A stretch of DNA of 64,000 bases from Butyriboletus loyo (lineage: Eukaryota; Basidiomycota; Agaricomycetes; Boletales; Boletaceae), in the NCBI GenBank assembly GCA_038093515.1, contig JBBPSI010000002.1:62001-126000 (forward strand). Direction: 5' to 3'. The notes under the pieces were generated by a model. That model was not told where the DNA came from, ran no database searches, and saw nothing but the letters and a program-made list of their open reading frames with translations. Shown in pieces: positions 34,101 to 45,877 of this stretch; within the stretch, counting starts at the first letter, position 1; each line of letters starts with the position of its first letter. The position numbers and the translations under genes are program-made.

Positions 34101-35763
34101 GAGGCAATTACTGCAGCCATGGGTCGACCCTCCCCATACTTCACTCCTGCGTTGGTGGAGGGACTGAAGCAACTCGCCGACCGCCTACTTGGTTCACCTC
34201 ATATAGACAAATCTACATCGTGGATAGGCGGGAAAGTGAATAAACCTTCCCTGGATAGCATTGGTAGTTGGCTTGAAGTACGTCTCACCAAGTTTATTGC
34301 CGGCGAAGGCAACGAGACGTCTTCCCCCGCAAGCGAGGTCTCGAAGGCCCAATTTACCGGCCCTTTCTCGAGCTACAGTTCTATTTCTTCGGCAACGACG
34401 TCAGCCAGCCCATCTCCCCCTCCCACAGTCGTTAACTCGCACATTACGTCCGCAATGCAGCCACCTAGGCGGAGCGGCTCCGCGGTGGCATTGCCCTCCA
34501 CAACTATGCACATCCCAGTTGACAGGGCATCCTCCGCCATGGAATATTACCGCCCCACAAGACATGCATCACCCGCACCTCCTAAAACTGCACCACTCCA
34601 CTCAACAGGGTATCATCACTCGTCTTATGCCACTCAAGCGAGCAGGTCTTCTATGGCCAATGGGTACGTGGCCACGTATGGAAGTGAACCATCTTCACGA
34701 AAGATGTCACTTGAGATGACGGCCGAGGAAGGTTCCGAAACACATAATATTTTACGGGACGAGCGAGAGCAACATGAGGACGATCAACGACAACTGAAAA
34801 TCGTGGACGGTAGCCAAGAAACTCAAGTTTCAGGTAGCTGGTGGAACTCACTCAGCAATACCGACGCCGTGCCGACACCTACCGCTGCTCGATTCCATCA
34901 TGTCGAAAACGTGAAAGAGTTGGGGGGGTTCATCTCCTTGATGGATGATCCCGCGCTGCCGATGACGCCAAGCGTAACCACATCATCCCATCAGAAAGTC
35001 GAGAGTATATTCGATAATGAAGGAGATGATCTTGGGCTAGGAAACAGTACGCACAAGAGAACACAGGACGAGCCTACGAAGATGACCGAAGATAAGCCAC
35101 CGCCTGCATCAGCTCAGGACGCCGCCAAGGGCGATGAGAAACGAGGTAAGCTGCAAATGGGACCGGTTTCGTGGTAATCCTAAATTTTTTTCTGCTAGAC
35201 CCTCCCCCGCCTGCTGCTGCCCCGGCCGGCTCGTGGTTGAGCTGGTTGTGGAAGCGGACCGACGCACCTGGACCGATCAAAGCCAGCCTTGGCGAAGAGA
35301 CGAGTTTCTACTATGATAAGGAGCTGAAACGTTGGGTGAATAAGAAGGTGAACATGCTTCTGCGTGCTTATCTTGATAGCGCCTCATTCTCTTCCAGGCT
35401 GGAGCAGAAGCTCCGCAACAATCAGCACCCCCGCTCCCACCCTCACGAGCCCAGACTGCCTCCCCTAGTGTCAGCAATTCTCGTTTCAATGGAACATCTA
35501 ACGGGCCTGTCGCTTCCCCTCGACCACCTCCACCGAGGACCGCATCCGCGATTGATTTAAGTGCATCTCCCACCTCCAAAGGCCCTATGCGCGTACGATC
35601 TCATTTGGTACCTACTGAAGTTGCGTCGATGCCGAATACACCCGCCCCAAGGAGCACGCCAAATCCACCACCAATGGGACGGTCACGATCACAAGCTGCG
35701 AAGAAGAATGTGAGGAGTAAATACGTAGATGTATTCCAGCAGGACGTGTCATCAGGTGTATAG
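31172..35763 (+). CDS. SEC16: COPII coat assembly protein Sec16
   Basis: Peripheral ER protein that organises ER exit sites. The N-terminus (MSTVEAAASLFGSDSDSGPD) is acidic, followed by a long Pro/Ser/Tyr-rich region (YEPYNPTPLAPYQPYGSNHY). The central conserved domain begins at VVSFGFGGKVVTCFH and continues through SALDKIQEFIVRGDRRQAYH, ALDERLWAHAMIIASSVDKE and GREWLRVTYSVFSGQ, which is the Sec16 ancestral coatomer element that binds Sec13. A helical region with PFHGLPHLQAYKFIRAAYLA follows. The C-terminus has GSWLSWLWKRTD and the conserved ETSFYYDKELKRWVNKK, then a Pro/Ser tail. The first intron (31524 on) joins SPP to VSLTPYKS at a GAGCAG acceptor. Length about 1400 residues, rather short for Sec16. 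Confidence 0.92.
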
Positions 35764-36001
35764 TGTCCGATGGGAGTTACTTTCGCGGGAGGTTGGGTCC
35801 GCTCAAACGGTGTTCTCTTCATACCATCATATGATTGTTATTATTGCGTTCTTGTTAGATCTTTTTTATCTATCACACCTTATTGCACCATCGTTATACC
35901 GGGACTGACACACACCATAGACTCTTTCTTTAGAACCGGATCATTGAATGAACTCGTATATCTCATGTCCTCAAAGACTATTTCGAAGGAGACACAAACA
36001 T

Positions 36002-37205
36002 CTAGAATAAAAGCTTGAAAGGATACCCTGGTCGTTTCCAATTAGACACGTGACGGAGCAGAGTGAACGAAACTTGCCCTTGTTTTTGATGCGGAACAAC
36101 GATATCAAGATGGAGAACACGAGGAAATTGACGAATGTCCAGAGGTATACCTGCGTCCGTTGCCGAGCAGGAGACTTTTGGTATGGTGTAACCATCGTCA
36201 GCATCAAGAATGAGGCTGCTAGAATCCCGTCTGTAAATTATGATAATGTGAACGACATGGCTCTTGTGGGGAACGCGAAACACTTACAAATCATCGACAC
36301 AACCTGTACTTCCTGGCCAAACTGGTTCTGATAACCCCCAGCAATCCAGCTGCCATCATGACCTGCGTATGGTACACCACGGATACGCGTGAACATGAAT
36401 CCAGACGTCATGACGAGCGACACGAGAACCGTTCCGGTTGCCCATATCCAACGGTTACATATTACCGGGCGTATGAAGCGAAAAATGAGAGTGACGATGG
36501 GGATGAGAGAGATGACTGTGCCAAGTTTGGACCAATCGATGGGTGCTTTGTAGGGAATTGGGATTGGGGTATGGATGGACAGTTGTTCGGCCAAGGGTCC
36601 GGCTTCAAACCCACTGGACACAAAGGCAAATAATGAGCACGGCATCGACAGGGAGGAAATGGACCATACTTTGAGAAATCGTACTTAGATGGTTGAGTAG
36701 TATGTTTGGCATTAGGACCCTCTGTAGCAGGGTAGACATGAACTACCGGTGCAGAATTGAGTTGAAGCTGCACACAAGCTGTCAAGGTGCCTGTACAGAT
36801 AAGTCAAGCAATGTCATACCTTTTGAAAGACTTTGACCGACTCGTCGAATTCGGCGGTAGCAAAGAGGTGGTTGTCACGGTGCGCTTGGGGGACGGTAGA
36901 CCAAGCTTTGGCAACGGCGTTGAAGGACGGATCGAACTCCCTGGCTCAGGTATCACTTTAATTGATCCACAAGAATGGCATGCTGCTCACTTGCACGGAG
37001 CACATCTGCGCTGTGAGTTCAGCGCTGTGAATTGGATGGAGGCCGACCAGGTGCGCTTGGGAGATGTGAGGAGGTCGAACACGCGCTCGTCGAGGCGTAT
37101 GATGCCGTTCCCAGCAGCTGCAAGTTGCACGAGCTCGTCGTGGGGCGAGTTTTTCGCGGCAAGACAGAGTGGAACGAGGAAAAGAGCGAGGAGAGGCCAG
37201 ATCAT
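36002..37205 (-). CDS. OST3: Oligosaccharyltransferase subunit Ost3/Ost6
   Basis: Subunit of the ER N-glycosylation enzyme with a lumenal thioredoxin-like domain. The start at 37205 gives a signal peptide MIWPLLALFLVPLCLAAK; the redox motif CAPC occurs in NSQRRCAPCK and is followed after an intron by EFDPSFNAVAKAWSTVPQ. Then come membrane segments: WSKLGTVISLIPIVTLIFRF, WIWATGTVLVSLVMTSGFMF, ILAASFLMLTMVTPYQKSP and VYLWTFVNFLVFSILISLFR. RGVPYAGHDGSWIAGGYQNQ is also family-typical. The last intron (36028-36077) begins GCAAGT; using it gives RIKNKGYPFKLLF, matching the conserved GYP end of Ost3/TUSC3 proteins, whereas a GT donor gives an unrelated tail. Divergent from PIK1, 87 bp apart. Confidence 0.94.
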
Positions 37206-37292
37206 GGTGGTCAACGTGTTAGTATCGTTGTCGTGGGAAGTCGAGGAAATACGACTTTGTACACGGCCAACAGTTAGACTTGAAACTAATCA

Positions 37293-40200
37293 ATGTCTCA
37301 TGCGTTGCTCCTCCGTCTCTTCCTCTCCCCCTCCTTCTTCTCAGTCCATGTCGCCCTCAGATACCTCATGCTCTACGCAGACAACATTGGAATCACCTAT
37401 TACCTCACCCGCAGGCTCTCCGGTATCAGCACCAATGAGCTACGCGACGCTTGGGGCTTCATCTGGTGCGTACAGCGTTTTGATTCCTTTGTCCCAAGTC
37501 TGATGCATGGTCGCCGAGTTCAGTCACCTTCTCGTAACTCGTCCGTCGAAATCCCGTGCACTCGAATGCTTCGTGGTCGACATTGCACAGCGGTCTACGC
37601 ATATCACCATGCTTGTCAGTCCATTTGATCCTCACGGTTGACTAGCGCACTCACGCGCATCCAGACACTATGGTTCATGCAAGCTTCACTCCAGGACTTG
37701 TCGGCAACTCCAACTTCCCAGTCATTCCTTGTCTGTCAAAGGACCTTGCACAGATGCCATGAAATCATCTTTGCTGAATTACCTCCACTTCCCTCGGGTC
37801 CATATTCTGGCTTGTCATCATTCTGTCAGTCTCCGTTTGCACGAAGAAAGATCAAGCCCCGTGTAGAAGCTACCCTGGTTGGTATCGGCCTTGTCTTGGC
37901 AGGTGTCCCCGCCATGCCTGCGCTAACAGAGGTGATGGGCGAGGTGGCTTTGCAGCAAGGCCGAGCAGATGACGATGGTGTGAATCTCTGCAGTGTAGAG
38001 GTAGATGATGACCTCGCGCGCGGCATCCCTGCCAATGCAGACGTGGGTGAAGATGAAGACAACCCCTCTGACGAGAAACCTGACAATGAGAATGCAGGAG
38101 AATCAGGGGTGGTACCTGCAGATGATACGGAAAAACGCACATCGACCCGATTAATTTCGCGTCGCCGGCGCACTATTATTGCTGCGCAAACCAGTCCTGC
38201 GCTCGTTCATCTTCGTAGCGTACATCGATCACGACTCTCAGAAGACCCCCTTGACCAGCGGGATTCACCCCCTGGTCGCGTTTCGAGCCCATATCAGTCT
38301 TCACCATCGATATCTTCGTCATCGTCCCCACTCAAGCAAAACGCGATAACTGCGGCCGACGCTCTCCTGCAAAGGTATGATCTACAGTCACAATCTCATC
38401 TCCTAAGAAGCCAGTATTGTCTGTCAGAGGTATGTCCTCTACCGTGTACCTCGACACAGCTTGGGAGCTCATGAATACCTCGGCACGACCTGGTCCCGTT
38501 TAGGTTCAGTTTCTTCTTACACTCGAGAGTATATCCAACCGCCTCTTGGTTGTGCCTAGACCTGCACGTGTCAGTGCTTTGCGAGCTGAATTGACTGCCT
38601 TGAATCACCAGCTTCCTGCGGAAGTTCGTATTTGTCACGGATTTCTGTAATGGTTTCCTCATCACACCTTTACATAGGTTTGCATGCCAATGTGGTGTTC
38701 CTCATCGGATACCTATGATTCCACTACCGTCACCGTCACCGTCAACACCCAACCCCATCACAAAATCGTCCGCATTCCAGCTGGCGAAGCCGTGGTCCTT
38801 AACTCTGCCGAACGAGCACCTTATCTTCTCCTCATAGAGATTCTGCACGATGACCTCAACTTTGACCCGTCTAAGCGTGGGAACAAGGATATCCTCAAAC
38901 GCATTGTTTCAAAGGAGAATGAGAGAAAGGGCGCCTCGAAAGAACTCATAACATTTGGAAACAGCAAGATGCGTCCCTTTGTAGATGTGGATGCCGTCGT
39001 GGGGCCCGAACAAGTTCTGGGACAAGATACTGCGGATATACAAGATGGAGGGGCTACGGACGACACCGACACACCACGGAGAAGCAATACCGCATTGCCT
39101 ATCTCGGATGAAGAAGAAATGGATCTTGTGGAACAAGTATTAGCAGGACAGTCACTTCGGGGCCCAATTGATCTGTCAGAATCGATTGTCCTCCCACCTA
39201 CGCCTAAGAATCGGGAACTTGAGCTTGCCGCTTGGTCCCGTGGTTCCCCACTGCCATCTTCTCCCGAAGTGGAACAAAGCGCAGCACTTGTGTCCGTAAC
39301 GAGTTCTCGTTCAACTCTACCACCTACTACACCCTATCTATCAGATTCTCCTAGTACGAGCGCGAGCGGACGGGAGCATGTCTTGTCACTCGATGACTAT
39401 TCAGAACGAATGCGAACTGCGGCAATTATGCTCACCCAGTTAAACGCCAGTCTTGTCCGCGAAACCATCACCCCCTTGTCTAAACCAATGGGACATGGCG
39501 CCGACACTGCTCGCGGAGCAGTACAGGATATCTCGTCTTCCTCTTCGGGTACCCTCAGTTGGCTACCAGGCTCGAGCTGGCTGGGGGTTGGAACCCCAGA
39601 CGGAATATCGAGTAGTATCACTCATCCTTCACTTGGAGGTAACTCCAGACCACAGGACACTACTAGCTCCGCCCCCATCACACGCATGCGTGTCCAACAT
39701 GCTGAAGCTACGGCAATCCGGGATCGCATCATGCAGGAGATGCTCGCTTTGGAGGAGGAACGTATGGCCCGTATGCGTGAAGGTGAGATCGGTTTCGAGG
39801 GGTCTGGAAGTAGTGGAGGGATGAAAACGGCTGAGGATGAGGAAATCATCAGAAGAGAGCTGAGTAAAGTTGATCCGTCTGCAGTGGTGTTCAGCGAGTC
39901 TTGGATTGCTAAAAAGGTTCGTGAAAACTTGTATGTAGCTCTCATCACCTTATTGATACCTTGTTTAGAGTCGAATACGACATGGATCGCCTTATGGGCA
40001 CCTAGGTGCGGAACACTAGATGTTTTCGTGTGTGTTCTTCGTGAACTCAGACATTGGTAGCAAATTGGGACTGTGTCTCTGTCATTGTGAAGACGGGTGT
40101 CGATTTGCGACAAGAACAGGTTGCTGTGCAACTCATTCAAGAATTCGAGCGGATATGGCAAGAGGAGAGTTGCCAATGTTGGGTTCGATAGTAAGCTTGT

Positions 40201-41160
40201 CACATATCTCGGCAGTTTAGCCTTGGCTTGACTTGAATGGCTTAGCTTCCGCATTCTGATCACGGGGGCATCGTCGGGTTTGGTTGAGACAATTACAGAC
40301 GCCGTCTCTATACATTCCATCAAGAAGGCTGAATATGCACGACGTCTGGCTGAGGGTCGACTAGGTTATGTAACGCTGCCTGACCACTTTAGATCTACAT
40401 ACGGAGATCCCTCAACAGCGAAGTTCGCTCGTGCACAGCGCAACTTTGCAAAGTCCCTCGCAGGTGAGCGGTCCCGAGACCTCGACGACTATTGAGGACA
40501 AGGATTCACTCCATCAAGGCTACTCGATCATTACCTACCTTCTTCAAATAAAAGATCGCCACAACGGAAATATCCTACTTGACAGAGAAGGTCACCTCAT
40601 CCACATCGACTTTGGGTTCATGCTCTCAAACTCACCTGGGAATATCGGATTCGAAGCTGCTCCTTTTAAATTTCCCCCAGAGTATGTCGAGGTTCTAGGC
40701 GGTATCACGGGCGAGGCCTTCTTGGAGTTTAAGAGGTTGTTCCGAGAAGGATTTGAAGTTGCAAGGAAACATTGTGACCGAATCATCAGTAAGCCCGCTC
40801 GTTCTGACCTTCATCTTCTAACGTGTGGGGCTCTTCTATAGCTTTGGTGGAGCTAATGCAAAAAGGTAGTTGGACGATAACCGATAACAGAGAATTTATT
40901 GACCATTCTCTTGTAGACTCATCTCTTCCATGCTTCGCTGCATTCGGCGACCAGACGGCGAACCAACTCCGAGAGCGTTTCCAACCGGCTCTCACACATT
41001 CCCTCGTTGGAGAGTATGTGGATCGACTTATTGATAGCTCCCTAGGCTCCAACTGGACACGTTTGTATGACTCGGTGAGTATTCACACCTTGTTAGAAAG
41101 GCTCGTTTACAAAGAAGTTCTTATCGATAGTTTCAATACTATTCCCAATCGATTCTCTGA
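37293..41160 (+). CDS. PIK1: Phosphatidylinositol 4-kinase Pik1 (PI4KIII-beta)
   Basis: Makes PI4P at the Golgi and nucleus; needed for secretion. The N-terminal helical (lipid kinase unique) domain starts MSHALLLRLFLSPSFFSVHV and continues ALRYLMLYADNIGITYYLTR. A long Ser/Asp-rich linker follows. A P-loop-like region and the kinase core read VCMPMWCSSS, KIVRIPAGEAVVLNSAERAP, RIRHGSPYGHLANWDCVSVI, VKTGVDLRQEQVAVQLIQEF, then FRILITGASSGLVETITDAV, the catalytic loop IKDRHNGNILLD and the activation segment HIDFGFMLSNSPGNIGFEAA. The C-terminus is YDSFQYYSQSIL, as in other Pik1 proteins. About a dozen introns were joined in phase, for example at HLA/NWD (GGTAG acceptor). Length near 1080 residues, normal. 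Confidence 0.94.
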
Positions 41161-41388
41161 GTTGCGACAATAACATCTATGAGCCTAGTTCGACTGTGGC
41201 GTATATCGCTGTGCCAATTCTTATATTGACCACCCTTGGCTGTGTTCACCCCCAGTGTCATGTATGAGTGTATCCGCAACCCTTATTTGCAATCCCGGTC
41301 CACAAAACTTTATGCGAAGGTACTGACTTCATGCCAAAAATACTCCATGTAAAGTAAAAGGCAAGGACATGCTAGGGAGGATTTGCAG

Positions 41389-43126
41389 TCATTTGAACAA
41401 GCTGTCATATTTGTTCAAGCACGAATACCACTCATAGTCTTTGAAGAAAGCGGATCAACTTTTCTCTTCGAAAAAACTTTTGAACGGAATGACTTACCAA
41501 AATTCTGAGCAGGGTCACACCAACATCTGGATTTCGAGTGCAATTCTCCTTGAGGACAATGTTGGAAGGGCTCATGACGATATCCAATATCATTGAAGAA
41601 GTGAATCTGGTCCTTTCGCGCAAAAAGCGCTGCGCCTATACTATGTACGGGCGCATCGCCCCACCGCTGTGGGTGCATAGGTCATCAGCTTCCTTCCAAG
41701 CGTCTTTCAATTCGAACGCACCTCGTAATAGAAACCACCTTGTTCATCCAAATATTCGAAGAACTTGGAATAGGCTTCCCCTCTCCAGAAATCCATATCG
41801 GCTATCTCAAAGTTACTCCAGACTCCAGTCACGAAGTTTGCGATGAGTAATCAGGAAGGGCATATAAAACATGTACATAAACTCACAATGACAACGATTA
41901 TAGGACTCTCCTCCATCGTCGGAGAGGAAGGCCATGGCATTATCGGCAGGTATTGACCCGGAGTTTTCGTTGATGAAGGCTAAAAAGACTCGTTTTCTTG
42001 GGTGCAATGAATTTCCGACTCGTGAACATGCCTTTAACATGGTGCCACAAAGTAGGGATAGTAGCAGGATACTCGAACAGCGAGATAGTGAACCCTATAT
42101 TCATGCAGGATATATAGGGTAGTTTTCTGATGAATATAGTGGAAAGATCTCACCATAGACTTTCTGCTGGTCTTCCATCAACAAGAATGGGTCATAGTCG
42201 ACATCGCAGAAAATTTTAACATCAGGTCTATAGAAAACATGATCAATCCATGCGAGCGACTCAGAAGACAATCCTTACTCCACCCTCCAGTAATACCTGT
42301 ATTTCTGGAGGAGTTCTTGTCTGTAGAAGAACTACGAGATGTCAAACATGGTCGATGAAATAGTTTCATCATGAATACCCCTGAGTTAAAACGACACATA
42401 TTTCGATAACTAATAGGGGGCTGTTAGGACTTCAAAACGATATAAAATGCCCAACGCACGGCACGCTTCCTAAATAGAGGCATGTTGGATAACATGATTG
42501 TGGTTTGGAAGTGGATACGCACCCCCATAGATGACATTCTCTTTCACCATCCTTTCACGAGCCGCGCTCGCCTTTTCTTCATCAACCGAAGGAGGCTGTA
42601 CCCAGTGTTCCTTCGGAATCAAACCGAATTCTACTTCAGCAAGAGTGAGTGCTGAAATATGCCTAACCAATGGAATCATAAGCAAAAATCATGCATTCAA
42701 TAGATGTCATACTTCTTAAAGTCTTCGGTGAATGGCTCATCGTTGAGGAGAACATAAGGGTAGTTGAATTTCCGGTTGAACCTGTCCTCAATTTGCTTCA
42801 TGCTGCTCATGATGCCAGGAAGGTCACCGTTCCGCACTAGCATCACAAAGGTAGCGTTTGCTTTTCGATCTGGTGCGTAAACTGGTTCGGGTGGTTTGTA
42901 GTACCGATCTGGCACAGTCTCCCTGATTGGAGAGCCAGAATCCGACATGTAACCTGTGAGGTGCGACACGGACGTAGCTTTCCCATATTCCTCGTGCGTG
43001 AAGCTGAGGATGTAATGTAGACCGACCTAGTTGTAGACTAGGTGAGATGCCTGTTCGCGAGAATGTGTACGGCGTACTTACGATTATGCCGAGGACAAGG
43101 AGGACATAACGCATCGGCGTCATCAT
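41389..43126 (-). CDS. GT15 alpha-1,2-mannosyltransferase (KRE2/MNT1 family), copy 1
   Basis: Golgi type II membrane enzyme that adds alpha-1,2-mannose from GDP-mannose to O- and N-glycans. Start at 43126 gives MMTPMRYVLLVLGIIVGLHY, a cytosolic stub plus signal anchor, then a short stem. The lumenal catalytic domain has ANATFVMLVRNGDLPGIMSS, KFNYPYVLLNDEPFTEDFKK, VEFGLIPKEHWVQPP, CRFNSG, the DxD-like FCDVDYDPFLLMEDQQKVYG, ENSGSIPADNAMAFLSDDGG, FEIADMDFWRGEAYSKFF and DIGYRHEPFQHCPQG. The last exon reads DYEWYSCLNKYDSLFK. Introns are in the same places as in the paralogue at 43390-45218, 263 bp upstream. I cannot say which of KRE2, KTR or YUR it matches. Confidence 0.9.
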
Positions 43127-43389
43127 TTTTGCGAACAAGTCAATCTGAACTGTGTCGAAACGCGGTGTGAATCGAGCGGAGGATTGATGGCAGGCAAACG
43201 ATGCGTGCAGGAGTCGGCGGTCGAGTTGGTCGTGCTGCAGTAAGCGCTGTCAGCTAAACTAACAGCGGTCACGTGCCGGTTCTCTCTGTCGTATTCTGAA
43301 ACGTTTGCACGATCAATCATTGGAGCGATTTGAGTTGCGAGCAGTCAGAACTACATTCTAAATAAATACACTGGCGACGAAACCCGTTT

Positions 43390-45218
43390 CTATGCTAAGC
43401 GCATGTAATTTTTTAAACAAGAGTTTTCCGCAAAGTCTAACGAGTCCAGTGACATTAGCGTCTTGCTCAGAGGAGAAACTGGAGTCATGTCATACCAAAG
43501 TTATCGTTGGGGTCACACGAACAATGCCCCTTCTGCCAATCTGATCCTTGTGGACAGTGTTGAAATGGACTATGTCTGTAGCCAATGTCTTTGAAGAAAT
43601 GAATTTGATCCTTGCCAGCGAACAACGACACAGCTATGCTATGTACGGGTGCATCTCCCCAACGCTTATGGCGACTGCGGTGAATTTCATGAGCAAAGAG
43701 GGCCATGTGCAACGCCTCACCTCGTAGTAGAATCCTCCTTTTTGCTCCAAGAACTCGAAATACTTCGTATATGCCTCACTTCTCCAGAAGTCCATGTCGG
43801 CTATCTCAAAGTTGCTCCAAACTGCTTGACACGGTGAGTGTGCTCGGTCACGTCTAGAAAAACCCACTCACAATGACATAAGTTAAAAGTCTCGCCAGAA
43901 TTATCGGACAAAAAATCCATGGCGTTATCGGGATGCAAGTACTGCGGATTCTCTGTGATGAATTCTATACGGGCCGGTCAACTTTCCTTCTGGCACGACG
44001 CGTAACCATGCCCTTCCCTACCTCGAATCGAATTCCACAAGGTTGGTATTGTCGGCTCCCAGTCTGGCATAGATATTGTGAAGCCTGAAATAGGTGGTGC
44101 ATAAGCGCAAAGTATAGCCTAATCAACGACGCGTTGTCACGTACCGTAAACTTTGTTCCTCTCCTCCATGAACAAGAAGGGGTCATAATCGACATCACAA
44201 AAGTATCTAACGTCAGGCCTGGGCGATATGTCACAACAAGCTCGGTGATGATCCACGGATCGCTCACTCTACTCTCCAATACCACTTGTAAGGTTGAAGT
44301 AGCTCGTGTCGAAAAAAGTACTGCGTAATACAAGATCAACGAAATGCCCTACCGTCCTCAACTGGATACTTACTCCCGAATTGAAACGGCACATGTTACG
44401 ATATCTTGTTGAGTGATTGATTAGCCCGCTCATAGTAAATATGAGCGCACTCACGATACACTGCCTGGAAATACCCGTGCGTTGAGCACCAGCGCGATGC
44501 ACGTGACAAAGCAGATTGGACTGACCGCCATAAATGATGTTCTGCCTCACTAACCTGTCACGGCCCTCTCGTGCGCGATCTTCATCGATCCAATCCGGCT
44601 GGAACCAGTGGTCGTTGGGAATCACACCAAAAGAAATAGGGGCGTTAGTCAACACGCTAACACGCCTACTACTGCGTCAGTACACTACAACATGCGCCAT
44701 CGCTGACTTACTTTTTAAAGCCGACTGAAAACTCCACTTCGTTTAATACAACCCAGGGGTAGTTGAACTTGCGGTTGAACTTTGATTCCACTTGTTCTAT
44801 GCTCTGAATGACGCCATCTATATCGCTGTTTCGCGCGAGAATCATGAGTGTTGCATTAGCGCGCCGGGGTGACGGATTGTTTTCTGTGCCTTTTGGATCA
44901 ACGAAGAGGTGCTCGGGAGGGATTGGACTGGTATCTTGTGGTGCCGACGACGGCGTCGCAGCCTGAGGATGAGATGATGTATGGGGAAGAGAAACGCCGA
45001 TGTTAGGGTGGAGGGTGGCTTGTTGCTTTTGGACGTTGTATTGGGGTGAATAATGGCTCAGAGTAGCTGTCCCACCTCCCGAACCTAGGAGGAAGCATAG
45101 ACCGAACTTGGAGGAGGTCGGAACCTTGAAATCAAATATACAACGCGAATAAACTCACCACAATAGTGACTGCGAGTAGCAACGATCGTTTCTGAGAGGC
45201 AGTCAATGGGAGATTCAT
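43390..45218 (-). CDS. GT15 alpha-1,2-mannosyltransferase (KRE2/MNT1 family), copy 2
   Basis: Tandem paralogue of the preceding gene. Start at 45218: MNLPLTASQKRSLLLAVTIV joined in phase through a TCCAAG acceptor to FGLCFLLGSGGG, forming the signal anchor. A longer Ser/Pro/Gln-rich stem of about 70 residues follows, absent from copy 1. The catalytic domain has NATLMILARNSDIDGVIQSI, KFNRKFNYPWVVLNEVEF, FGVIPNDHWFQPDWIDEDRA, the FCDVDYDPFLFMEE block near 44160-44210, FEIADMDFWRSEAYTKYFEF, RWGDAPVHSIAVSLFAGKDQ and HFFKDIGYRHSPFQHCPQGS. The last exon, DFAENSCLKNYMRLA, replaces the usual end. Probably acts in the same Golgi pathway with different acceptor preference (inference). Confidence 0.9.
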
Positions 45219-45877
45219 TTAGGGTGGAATGCCGCAAGGGAAAGACAATTAGCGGCTCTGGCAAGGGATTAAGTATAAGAAGGGGAGACGGAAAGTTTGC
45301 ACGACACAGGCTCTAGCCGTAGTAACCGAGGGCAATGTGGAGTAATAAACCTGACACCAAATCCGGAAAATGCGCAGCAATTGGTCGCGCTCGCTACCAA
45401 TCCCAGTGGGCGTCGAATGTTGATGGATGGCATGGCGGTGATTGATCGTTGACATGTAGCCTCCCGCATTTCATGGTCGTGGAAGCATTGCATTCAAGGA
45501 CGTCCAAAGCGCTCTGACGCGAGAATATCAGTAAAACAGTCGCTGGTTCCCGGTGCCAGTAGCCGAGTGTGCTACATAGCGCAGACCGCTAGCCGTTGGT
45601 TCTGACCACCAACCGTTTCACTGATTTGAACGTGATAAGCTCACTACCATAGCAATAATTTACATGACTGAAACTTTGCCATCTCAAACGATCGGGTCGG
45701 ACGAGCGGTCCTCCTCGATTCATGATGAATGGTGCCTAACATATGGGCTACTTTCCTCGTCGTACATGGCAGTAACGGACAGGGCCAAGCAATAGCCGAC
45801 TGAATTTGGCAGGTTTTGCTCACGATCGTTTTTTTGAACTTTCGGTCAATTTCGTCCCGTCCGTATTCAAGTACTCA
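45219..45877. other. Divergent intergenic region between GT15 copy 2 and TOM40
   Basis: About 660 bp with short unsupported open frames. It must contain promoters for both genes. No repeat, RNA gene or clear TATA box was found. Confidence 0.45.
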
